Assembly: GCA_023434535.1 (NCBI GenBank)
Contig: JAEYSR010000106.1
Location: forward strand, 1-10,828
Reading direction: 5' to 3'
DNA: 10,828 bases
Source: Actinomycetes bacterium
Lineage (GTDB): Bacteria; Actinomycetota; Acidimicrobiia; Acidimicrobiales; Microtrichaceae
The notes under the pieces were generated by a model. The model ran no database searches. It was not told where the DNA came from and saw nothing but the letters and a program-made list of their open reading frames with translations. The translations under genes were made by a program, and so were the position numbers. Numbering within the stretch: position 1 is the stretch's first letter; the number at the start of each line of letters is the position of its first letter. This document shows, one piece after another, positions 1 through 5,608 of this stretch.

Positions 1-501
1 GAGGTCACCTACGAGGGCTACGCGCCCCACGGCGTGGCGATCTACATCGAGGCGCTGACCGACAACCGCAACCGCACCGGTCCCGAGGTGCGCTCGACGT
101 TCTCCAAGCAGGGCGGTTCGATCGCCGAGCCGGGTGCCGTGGCGTGGCAGTTCGAGCGCAAGGGCCTGATCATGGTCCCGGCCGCGGTCGACGAGGACGA
201 GGTCATGATGGCCGCCATCGACGCCGGAGCCGACGACGTGTCGGGCGACGGCGAGCACTGGCAGGTCACCTGCGAGGCACAGCTCACGGCGGCGGTGCGC
301 TCCGCTCTCGAGGACGCCGGGATCCCCGTCGACTCGTCGGACCTCACGATGCTGCCGAGCTCCACGGTGGAGCTGGACTCGGTCGAGTCCGCCAAGGCGG
401 TCCTGCGGCTCGTCGACGCCCTCGAGGACCACGACGACATCCAGCACGTCTACGCCAACATGGACATCGGCGACGACGTGCTCGCCGCGCTCGACGCGTG
501 A
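1..501 (+). CDS. yebC: YebC/TACO1-family protein, 3' part
   Basis: The reading frame is open from base 1 and stops at 499-501, giving 166 residues of a family usually about 250 long, so roughly the first third is missing. The visible part starts with the strongly conserved stretch YEGYAPHGVAIYIEALTDNR, followed by RTGPEVRSTFSKQGGS and AVAWQFERKG, which mark the central YebC domain. The acidic C-terminal domain ends in DIQHVYANMDI. YebC proteins have been described as transcriptional regulators (PmpR) and, more recently, as ribosome-associated factors that relieve stalling at proline-rich stretches; the sequence does not say which applies. In many bacteria yebC lies directly before ruvC, and here ruvC follows about 3.9 kb downstream. 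The peroxiredoxin gene overlaps its stop codon, suggesting co-transcription. The GTG at position 34 is internal, not the start. Confidence 0.95.
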   Translation, partial: EVTYEGYAPHGVAIYIEALTDNRNRTGPEVRSTFSKQGGSIAEPGAVAWQFERKGLIMVPAAVDEDEVMMAAIDAGADDVSGDGEHWQVTCEAQLTAAVRSALEDAGIPVDSSDLTMLPSSTVELDSVESAKAVLRLVDALEDHDDIQHVYANMDIGDDVLAALDA

Positions 502-1046
502 GCAGCCACACAGCGGGCGGCGCGGACGCCGAGGCGTCGCCGGAGGAGGTCACGGGTGAGCCGGGCGTCGGCGACGTCGGGCTCCGGATCGGCGACCCGG
601 CACCCGACTTCACGCTGCCGGGCGTCGACGGGCGCACCGGCGACGACGTGCGCATCACGCTGTCGGACCTGCGCGGCCGGTCCGTGGTCCTCGCGTTCTA
701 CCCGGCCGACGACACGCCGGTGTGCACGGCGCAGCTGAACGAGTACACCCGGACGATCGGCGAGTTCGAGCGCCTGGACGCCGCCGTGCTGGCGATCTCG
801 CCCCAGTCGCCCGAGTCCCATCGGGCGTTCGCCGCGGCGCAGGACGGCTTCGCCTTCCCGCTGCTGTCCGACGAGGACCTGTCGGTGGGGCGCACGTACG
901 GCGTGTTGGGCCTGCTGGACCTGTACCGCCGCTCGACCTTCGTGATCGATGCATCCGGCATGGTCCGCTACGCCCACCGCTACCTGAACGCCGGCGGCGG
1001 CTACCACGCCACCCCCGACCTCATCACCATCCTCTCCGGCATATAG
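498..1046 (+). CDS. Peroxiredoxin of the AhpC/TSA (Bcp-like) family, single cysteine
   Basis: A 182-residue thioredoxin-fold peroxidase that would reduce hydrogen peroxide or organic peroxides in the cytoplasm. After a poorly conserved, acidic 28-residue N-terminus, RIGDPAPDFTLPGVDG (about 30-45) opens the fold. The active-site motif is PADDTPVC (residues 69-76), with catalytic Thr73 and peroxidatic Cys76, and the supporting Arg is in YRRSTFVID (about 143-151). Cys76 is the only cysteine, so there is no resolving cysteine as in E. coli Bcp; a one-Cys mechanism with an external thiol is inferred. The GTG start overlaps the yebC stop (GTGA), with no clear Shine-Dalgarno sequence, so translational coupling is likely. 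No other in-frame start fits before the domain. The stop codon lies inside a 19-bp tandem duplication, so the final residues (LSGI) may not be ancestral. Confidence 0.9.
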   Translation: MSSHTAGGADAEASPEEVTGEPGVGDVGLRIGDPAPDFTLPGVDGRTGDDVRITLSDLRGRSVVLAFYPADDTPVCTAQLNEYTRTIGEFERLDAAVLAISPQSPESHRAFAAAQDGFAFPLLSDEDLSVGRTYGVLGLLDLYRRSTFVIDASGMVRYAHRYLNAGGGYHATPDLITILSGI

Positions 1047-1068
1047 GGGCCTCTCCGGCATATAGGGG
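1031..1068 (+). repeat. 19-bp perfect tandem duplication at the peroxiredoxin 3' end
   Basis: The unit CCTCTCCGGCATATAGGGG occurs at 1031-1049 and again at 1050-1068 with no spacer. The first copy encodes the last residues and TAG stop (1044-1046) of the peroxiredoxin. The end of the second copy (from 1060) is also the outer end of the left inverted repeat. The duplication may be a scar of insertion or slippage at the element edge. Confidence 0.95.
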
Positions 1069-1115
1069 TCGCGCCGCACAGGATTTCGCGGTTTCCACCC
1101 GAATTTCCCGGCGGG
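1060..1115 (+). repeat. Left arm of 56-bp inverted repeat
   Basis: This arm starts ATATAGGGGTCGCGCCGCAC and ends GAATTTCCCGGCGGG. It matches the reverse complement of 2104-2159 at 54 of 56 positions with no gaps; the mismatches are at 1081 and 1083. Its inner end runs into the short palindrome GCGGGC-C-GCCCGC (1111-1123). The AT-rich patches TTTCC and GAATTT stand out against the GC-rich surroundings. The gene start is 51 bp further in. Confidence 0.95.
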
Positions 1116-1166
1116 CCGCCCGCGGGTCGCGGTCCCCGGTGACAGCGGCCCCGGGATCGTGGCTCC

Positions 1167-2087
1167 ATGCAGTGCGTGGAGGATCGTCCCGACACCCGAC
1201 TCGTCGCCTGGGCTGCCGATCACCACGGACTCTTCCGCAGCGAGGATGCCCGCCGGCTCGGCCTGAACCAGCGCCAGGTCAGGTACCGGGTGGACACGGG
1301 GCGGGCGATCCAGGTGGGGACCGGTGTCTACCGGGTGGCCGGATCAGCACAGACCTCCGACCAGCAGCTGCTCGCGGCGGCCTGGCGATGTGCGGGATGG
1401 ATCTCCCATCGCAGCGGACTGGTGCTGCTCGAGCTGCTCGCTCCCCGCGCCGGACGCGTGCACACGTCGGTTCGCTCCGATGCCGCGCACGAGTTCGGAG
1501 GTCTCGTCGTGCATCGGACCGGCGATCTCCTGGACGAGGACGTGACGACGGTGCGGGGGATCCCGGTCACCACGCCGACCCGGACGTTGGTCGATGCCGG
1601 GCTGACCGTCACCGCGCTCGAGCTCGAGAAGGCCGTGCATCGAGCCGTTCACCGCGGCCTGACGACGTTCGCCCAGCTCTCCGCGACCTACACGCGGGTC
1701 TCGGCCCACGGACGCAACGGCGCCGGACCGATCGGCGAGCTGCTCCGGGCCATGGATCCGACCATGGCGCCTGCCGAGAGCGACCTGGAGGTGGCGCTGC
1801 TCTCGCTGCTTCGACGCTCGGGGGTGGCTGAACCCGTGCGTCAGCATCCCGTCACCGTCGAGGGGCACGACTTCCGGCTCGATCTGGCCTACCCGGAGCA
1901 CCGACTCTTCCTCGAAGGCGATGGGTTCGGAGTCCACGGGTCACGTACGCCGTTCGAGGAGGACCGCTGGCGCCAGAACCTGCTCGTGGTCCATGGCTGG
2001 TGGCCGTTGCGGTTCACCTGGCGGCAGATCCACCAGCAGCCGGAATGGTGCGTGGAGACCGTCCGGCGGAAGCTGGAGCTGACGTGA
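1167..2087 (+). CDS. AbiEi-like winged helix + DUF559 (Vsr-like endonuclease fold) protein
   Basis: A 306-residue protein with two recognisable ends. Residues about 10-58 (AWAADHHGLFRSEDARRLGL, then VGTGVYRV) resemble the N-terminal winged helix of AbiEi-type antitoxins. Residues about 200-290 resemble DUF559, a Vsr-like PD-(D/E)XK nuclease domain: Glu204, Asp239 in FRLDLAY, FLEGDGFGVHG (Glu250, Asp252, His257), then EEDRWRQNLLVVHGWWPLRFT. The acidic residues expected at a metal site are kept, so nuclease activity is possible but unproven. The middle (about 75-195) contains GIPVTTPTRTLVDAG, often seen in these actinobacterial proteins. Such proteins are often multicopy in actinobacteria and annotated as type IV TA-like, but no AbiEii-type toxin gene adjoins it. 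The ATG at 1167 lacks a clear Shine-Dalgarno sequence. The gene is enclosed by inverted repeats and appears to use more A/T at third codon positions than its neighbours. Its role is unknown. Confidence 0.85.
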   Translation: MQCVEDRPDTRLVAWAADHHGLFRSEDARRLGLNQRQVRYRVDTGRAIQVGTGVYRVAGSAQTSDQQLLAAAWRCAGWISHRSGLVLLELLAPRAGRVHTSVRSDAAHEFGGLVVHRTGDLLDEDVTTVRGIPVTTPTRTLVDAGLTVTALELEKAVHRAVHRGLTTFAQLSATYTRVSAHGRNGAGPIGELLRAMDPTMAPAESDLEVALLSLLRRSGVAEPVRQHPVTVEGHDFRLDLAYPEHRLFLEGDGFGVHGSRTPFEEDRWRQNLLVVHGWWPLRFTWRQIHQQPEWCVETVRRKLELT

Positions 2088-2103
2088 CCGGCCGTCTGCG
2101 GGT

Positions 2104-2159
2104 CCCGCCGGGAAATTCGGGTGGAAACCGCGAAACCTTGTGCGGCGCGACCCCTATAT
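2104..2159 (-). repeat. Right arm of 56-bp inverted repeat
   Basis: Read on the minus strand it repeats the left arm at 54 of 56 positions, with mismatches at plus positions 2136 and 2138. It begins 16 bp after the stop of the DUF559 gene and ends 9 bp before the last base of the permease gene, which runs toward it. One further weak match, GC just outside the arm, is out of register by one base (GCATATAG on the left, GCGATATAG on the right). Confidence 0.95.
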
Positions 2160-2168
2160 CGCTGGGGG

Positions 2169-3089
2169 CTATTGGGCGACGCCGAGGAGGCGGGCCCGGG
2201 TCACGGACCGGACGCCCGTGTGCAGGCTGATCGCCGCGATGACCCATGCGATCGCGCCGAGGATCCACCCCGTGGTCGGCGAGCCGCCGAGCAGCGTCCC
2301 GGTCGACTGGCTGTAGGCGATGCCGATCATCGGCAGCGTGATCAGGCCCGACGCCTGCTGCGCCGCGGCCGTCGAGCGGACCCGGGCCGAGAGGCGCAGC
2401 ACCAGCGACAGCGTGAGCAGGAGGAACGGCGGGATGATCCACAGCATCAGCACCCACCACTCGGCCGTCGGGAAGAACCAGCCGCCGACCTCCGGGCCGA
2501 CCACCAGGTTCACGACCAGCGAGTACATGCCGAAGCCGACGAGCGTGGTGATGTAGCCGGGCACGAAGCTGGCGAACAGCTTGCCCAGGTAGATCTCGCG
2601 GACCGACGCGGGGGAGTGGGCCAGGAACTCCCCGGTGCCCCGCTCCCGCTCGCCGACGAGCGTGGCGGCGCCGACCGCGGTCGAGATCGTCAGCGGCACG
2701 ACCACGGCGACGGGGGCGAACAGGTAGACGGCCAGGGCGAACGCCGTGCGGCCCTGGGGGGTCGAACCCTGGATCTGGGACTGGGCCTGCGCCGGCAGGA
2801 TCTTGAGCGCCTGGGACGCCTGCTGCACCACGTTGATGTCGCCGATCGAGGTGATCGTCAGGAGCAGGACCGTCGGGATCGCGAAGAAGAACAGGGACCC
2901 GAGGGCCACCATGGGGATCCAGTAGTCCTTGGACTGGACCAGCTGGCGGAGGTCCGTGCGGGCCACGACCCACATGCGGTGCCGGTCGAAGTCCTTGGCG
3001 GCGCGGGTCCGCCGGGAGTGCCGGGCGGACCTCTTCGGTCCGGCCGGTCCACGGCGACGGTCGCCGGCGTCCAGGTCGACGGTGGTCAT
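2169..3089 (-). CDS. ABC-2 type transporter permease
   Basis: A 306-residue integral membrane subunit that pairs with the ATPase encoded immediately upstream. The first 50 or so residues are basic and cytoplasmic (RRTRAAKDFDRHRMWVVART). About six hydrophobic segments follow, near 57-80, 115-140, 172-197, 211-232, 248-262 and 273-292, with a polar loop (about 83-112) after the first. The segment LVGERERGTGEFLAHSPASV (144-163) is the conserved cytoplasmic loop typical of ABC-2/NatB-like permeases. The ATG overlaps the ATPase stop (ATGA), and an AGGAG Shine-Dalgarno (plus 3097-3101) lies 7 nt ahead, so this start is firm. The substrate cannot be read from the sequence; ABC-2 exporters handle lipids, polysaccharides, drugs and ions. 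Its 3' end abuts the inverted-repeat element. Confidence 0.92.
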   Translation of the reverse strand: MTTVDLDAGDRRRGPAGPKRSARHSRRTRAAKDFDRHRMWVVARTDLRQLVQSKDYWIPMVALGSLFFFAIPTVLLLTITSIGDINVVQQASQALKILPAQAQSQIQGSTPQGRTAFALAVYLFAPVAVVVPLTISTAVGAATLVGERERGTGEFLAHSPASVREIYLGKLFASFVPGYITTLVGFGMYSLVVNLVVGPEVGGWFFPTAEWWVLMLWIIPPFLLLTLSLVLRLSARVRSTAAAQQASGLITLPMIGIAYSQSTGTLLGGSPTTGWILGAIAWVIAAISLHTGVRSVTRARLLGVAQ

Positions 3090-4279
3090 GGCCTCGCTCC
3101 TGTCGTCGGTCCCGCGTCGCCGGGCGCGGTCGTGCCCAGCTCGGGGAGCCGCCCGTGGTCGGTGGTCACCGGGGCCAGACCGCTGATGGTGGCGACCACC
3201 CCGGCCTCGCGTCGGATCGTGAAGTACAGGTCCTCGAGCGTCGGCACGTGGGGTTCCACCCGGGTGAGGCGGACGCCGTCGGCGGTCAGCGAGGCGACCA
3301 TGTCGGGCACGCGACGCAGGTCGTCGACCTCCAGCCGGACGCCCGACGGGTCCCGCCGGTAGCCGGCGACGCCGGGGAACGAGGCCGCCCGGTCGAGGGC
3401 CCTGGGGTCCTCGGCGTCCATGGTCAGGATCGGGTGCGGCCAGTAGCGCTGCGTGAGCTCGACGGGCGAGCCGGAGATCAGGGCGGTGCCGGCCTCCATC
3501 ATCACGATGTGGTCGGCCAGGCCCTCCGCCTCCGCGAGGAGGTGGGTGCACATGACCACGGTGTGGCCGTAGGAGGTCATCTCCCGGATCATGTCGAGCA
3601 CGGCGTACGACGACTCGGGATCGAGGCCGGATGTGGGCTCGTCGTACAGCAGCAGCTGCGGGTCGTGGAGGACCGAGCGGGCCAGCGCCAGCCGCGTCTT
3701 CATGCCGGTGGAGTAGCCGCCGACCAGCTGGTCCAGCGCGTCGGAGATCCCGAAGCGCGCCGCGCAGTCCTCGATGCGGTCGGACGCGTCGGCGCCGACG
3801 CCGTACAGCTCGGCGGCGTAGGCCAGGTTGTCCCGACCGCTGAGCCGGTCGTAGAGCGCCGGCTTGGCCGAGACGACCCCGCAACGCGGCCGCACGAGGT
3901 GCCCGTCGTCGTCGGGGTCCAGGCCGAAGGTGCGGACCGTGCCCCACATGGGGGCGAGGGCGCCGGTGATGGCGCGGATGGCGGTGGTCTTCCCGGCGCC
4001 GTTCGGTCCGAGCAGCACGGTGATCCGGCCGTCGGGGACCGAGAAGCTCAGGTCCTTGAGAGCGTCGTTGTCGCCGAACCGGTGGCCGACTCCCGACAGC
4101 ACGACGACCTGCTCCGGTTCCGGCTCCCGAGCCTGCTCCCGTGGCAGCGGAGCCGCCAGGAGAGAGGCGTCGGGTACCGGCGCGGTGGTCGGCAAGGGGC
4201 CCTGGTAGGGCGGTGGGAGCGCGTGGTCGGGCCCGTCGGACGGGCGCGCCGGTGCGGCGGAGGTTCGGGGGGACTCCAT
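3086..4279 (-). CDS. ABC transporter ATP-binding protein (ABC-2/NatA-like)
   Basis: A 397-residue cytoplasmic ATPase driving the adjoining permease. A Pro/Ala-rich N-terminal tail of about 55 residues precedes the nucleotide-binding domain (about 58-285). Visible motifs: Walker A GPNGAGKT (91-98), signature YSTGMKTRLALARS (189-202), Walker B with D-loop LLLYDEPTSGLDP (209-221), and H-loop His246 in VVMCTHLLAE. At the Q-loop position the protein reads CGVVSAKPALYDRLSG, with Ala138 where Gln is usual. About 110 C-terminal residues form an accessory region. I chose the ATG at 4279; an in-frame start at 4342 would add 21 residues and reach further into the ruvC promoter region. No good Shine-Dalgarno sequence precedes it; a TATGTG lies 5 nt upstream, so a leaderless mRNA is possible. 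It is divergent from ruvC, and its stop overlaps the permease start. Confidence 0.92.
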   Translation of the reverse strand: MESPRTSAAPARPSDGPDHALPPPYQGPLPTTAPVPDASLLAAPLPREQAREPEPEQVVVLSGVGHRFGDNDALKDLSFSVPDGRITVLLGPNGAGKTTAIRAITGALAPMWGTVRTFGLDPDDDGHLVRPRCGVVSAKPALYDRLSGRDNLAYAAELYGVGADASDRIEDCAARFGISDALDQLVGGYSTGMKTRLALARSVLHDPQLLLYDEPTSGLDPESSYAVLDMIREMTSYGHTVVMCTHLLAEAEGLADHIVMMEAGTALISGSPVELTQRYWPHPILTMDAEDPRALDRAASFPGVAGYRRDPSGVRLEVDDLRRVPDMVASLTADGVRLTRVEPHVPTLEDLYFTIRREAGVVATISGLAPVTTDHGRLPELGTTAPGDAGPTTGARP

Positions 4280-4373
4280 CCCTGCACATATCGGCGGGTC
4301 CGGCGGTTTCTGTAGCGGTGCGTGGCTGCTGCGTGGGGACACAGAGGTCCACCCGGCACCCCGGAGCCGTTGC

Positions 4374-4379
4374 TACGGT
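4374..4379 (+). promoter_or_regulatory. -10 box (TACGGT) for leaderless ruvC transcript
   Basis: TACGGT fits the actinobacterial TANNNT -10 consensus and ends 7 nt before the GTG of ruvC, so transcription would start at or next to the start codon. There is no Shine-Dalgarno sequence between it and the GTG, as expected for a leaderless mRNA. I see no convincing -35 hexamer. It would drive the ruvCAB run. Confidence 0.6.
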
Positions 4380-4386
4380 CGAACCT

Positions 4387-4866
4387 GTGTTCGTCCTCGG
4401 TGTGGACCCCGGCCTGTCGCGGTGCGGCTACTGCGTGCTGCGCCTCGGCGAGCGGTCGCCCCGGCCCGCCGCACTCGGCGTGCTGCGCACCGACGCCGCC
4501 ATGGAGGTCCCGCGCCGGCTCGCCGAGCTGCGCGACGACTTCCGGGGGCTGCTCGACGAGTTCTCGCCGGTCGCGGTGGCGGTCGAGCGCGTGCTGTTCC
4601 AGGTGAACGTGCGCACCGCCATGGGGGTCGGCCAGGCCTCCGGCGTCCTCATGGCCGAGGCCGCGTCCCGCGGCATGGACGTGGCGGAGTACTCCCCGAA
4701 CCAGGTCAAGGATGCCGTCGCCGGCCACGGCGACGCCGACAAGGAGCAGGTGCAGCGAATGGTCCAGATCCTCCTCGACCTCCCGGCGCCGCCCCAGCCC
4801 GCGGACGCCGCGGACGCTGCGGCCGTGGCGCTCACCCACGTCGCCATGTCGGGGGTCCTGCGATGA
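4387..4866 (+). CDS. ruvC: Crossover junction endodeoxyribonuclease RuvC
   Basis: RuvC is the resolvase that nicks Holliday junctions symmetrically, working with RuvAB branch migration. The 159-residue product has the RNase H-like fold with all four expected acidic catalytic residues: Asp7 in VFVLGVDPGLSRCGY, Glu67 in VAVERVLFQ, and Asp140 and Asp143 in QPADAADAAAVALTH. VNVRTAMGVGQASGV and YSPNQVKDAVAGHGDADK are also typical. The GTG at 4387 is chosen because the conserved beta strand starts at residue 2 and a -10 box sits 7 nt upstream; longer in-frame extensions would cross that promoter. Length is normal for the family. Its stop overlaps the ruvA ATG (ATGA), so coupled translation is expected. 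Confidence 0.97.
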   Translation: MFVLGVDPGLSRCGYCVLRLGERSPRPAALGVLRTDAAMEVPRRLAELRDDFRGLLDEFSPVAVAVERVLFQVNVRTAMGVGQASGVLMAEAASRGMDVAEYSPNQVKDAVAGHGDADKEQVQRMVQILLDLPAPPQPADAADAAAVALTHVAMSGVLR

Positions 4867-5462
4867 TCGGATCCCTGCGCGGCACGCTCCTCGATCGCCA
4901 CGCGACCGAGCTGCTCGTCGAGGTCGGCGGGCTCGGCTACCGGGTCCTCGTGACCCCGGCGACCTCCGCAGGCGCCGGAGAGCTGGGCAACGAGACGTTC
5001 CTCCACGTCCACCAGCAGGTCCGGGAGGACGCCCAGACCCTGTACGGCTTCTCCACCATCGAGGACCGCCGCGTCTTCGAGGTCCTGATCGGCACCCACG
5101 GGGTCGGCCCGGCGCTCGGACTCGCCATCCTGTCGGTCCACTCGCCGGCCGAGCTGCGCCGGATCCTGGCCGGCGACGACGTGGCCGCCCTGTGCCTGGT
5201 CCCCGGTGTCGGCCGCAAGACGGCGGCTCGGCTCCTCGTCGAGCTCAAGTCCCGGATGCAGGCCGGAGAGGTGGACGCCGCCGCCGCCGTGGCCGCGATC
5301 GGCGGGACCACGCCCGGCGGGACGCGGGCCGACGTCCGCGACGCGCTCGCCGAGCTCGGCTACGGCGCCGACGAGATCGGCCGCGTGCTGGTGGACCTGC
5401 CCGACGAGGGCGACACGTCGGACCTGCTCCGCCAGGCCCTGCAGCGGCTGGCCGCGGCGTGA
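4863..5462 (+). CDS. ruvA: Holliday junction branch migration protein RuvA
   Basis: RuvA binds four-way DNA junctions as a tetramer and recruits the RuvB motor. The 199-residue product shows the N-terminal OB-fold (about 1-64, MIGSLRGTLL to QTLYGFST). The two helix-hairpin-helix motifs are GTHGVGPALGLAILS (77-91) and LVPGVGRKTAARLLVELK (112-129). After a flexible Ala/Gly-rich linker (about 135-155), the C-terminal domain III (about 156-199, DVRDALAELGYGADEI) contacts RuvB. Length and order are standard. The start overlaps the ruvC stop, and a GTGA overlap at the end begins a small in-frame reading frame leading to ruvB. Confidence 0.97.
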   Translation: MIGSLRGTLLDRHATELLVEVGGLGYRVLVTPATSAGAGELGNETFLHVHQQVREDAQTLYGFSTIEDRRVFEVLIGTHGVGPALGLAILSVHSPAELRRILAGDDVAALCLVPGVGRKTAARLLVELKSRMQAGEVDAAAAVAAIGGTTPGGTRADVRDALAELGYGADEIGRVLVDLPDEGDTSDLLRQALQRLAAA

Positions 5463-5608
5463 GCGCTGCCGTCGTCATGAGCGCCGACGTCGTCATGAGC
5501 GCCGCCGTCTCGAGCACTGCCGTCACGAGCACTGCCGTCCCAGGCTCCGTGAGCTCGGGTCGTGCCGTCGTGACGGGTTCCGCGTCCGGTGACCGGAGGC
5601 GGCTCTGA
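5459..5608 (+). CDS. Possible 49-residue repeat-built peptide between ruvA and ruvB
   Basis: A reading frame starts with GTG overlapping the ruvA stop (GTGA) and ends with TGA overlapping the ruvB ATG (TGATG), so both ends are placed as in translationally coupled genes. It encodes 49 residues, rich in Ala, Val and Ser, built from imperfect repeats (SAAVVM, SADVVM, then SSTAV, TSTAV), ending SASGDRRRL. I recognise no family. The ruvB Shine-Dalgarno sequence lies inside it. It could be a real small protein, a device carrying ribosomes from ruvA to ruvB, or simply an open frame in a 145-bp spacer that grew by slippage. GC-rich DNA often stays open by chance, so confidence is low. Confidence 0.3.
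   Translation: MSAAVVMSADVVMSAAVSSTAVTSTAVPGSVSSGRAVVTGSASGDRRRL
5470..5539 (+). repeat. Short direct repeats in the ruvA-ruvB spacer
   Basis: CGTCGTCATGAGCGCCG occurs at 5470-5486 and 5488-5504 (period 18). CGAGCACTGCCGTC occurs at 5511-5524 and 5526-5539 (period 15). Both periods are multiples of three, so the overlapping open frame is kept across the repeats. Confidence 0.9.

Larger units (their letters stand above)
1060..2159 (+). mobile_element. Candidate single-gene mobile cassette bounded by 56-bp inverted repeats
   Basis: Two 56-bp sequences in inverted orientation (1060-1115 and 2104-2159) enclose exactly one gene, an AbiEi-like/DUF559 protein on the plus strand, giving a unit of 1,100 bp. 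The outer ends lie 13 bp after the peroxiredoxin stop and 9 bp from the stop of the convergent permease gene, so the unit fills the whole space between two convergent genes. There is no transposase or recombinase gene in it. No direct target-site duplication is visible: the flanks read CCGGC on the left and CGCTG on the right. The repeats are seen directly; mobility is inferred. Alternatives are a pair of intergenic repeats that landed on each side of a resident gene, or repeats that act as shared terminators. Confidence 0.55.

Noticed and set aside
450..1226. 258-codon minus-strand frame spanning the peroxiredoxin and the left inverted repeat
   Set aside because: It is antisense to the peroxiredoxin, has no motif, and its start falls inside the DUF559 gene.
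1167..2087. Complete AbiE type IV toxin-antitoxin pair
   Set aside because: The gene resembles the antitoxin only at its N-terminus, carries a nuclease-like C-terminus instead, and has no nucleotidyltransferase (AbiEii) gene beside it.
1050..2170. Classical insertion sequence with target-site duplication
   Set aside because: No transposase is encoded between the repeats, and the bases outside the two arms do not match as a direct repeat. I kept only the weaker claim of a candidate cassette.
2121..4315. Two long plus-strand frames (2121-3362 and 3155-4315) opposite the ABC transporter genes
   Set aside because: Low-complexity products without motifs, overlapping each other and two well-supported minus-strand genes.
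2169..4352. One continuous minus-strand frame of 727 codons suggesting an ATPase-permease fusion
   Set aside because: Only its C-terminal 306 codons look like protein (the permease). The earlier part is low-complexity Arg/Pro/Gly read out of frame through the ATPase gene, which has all ABC motifs in its own frame.
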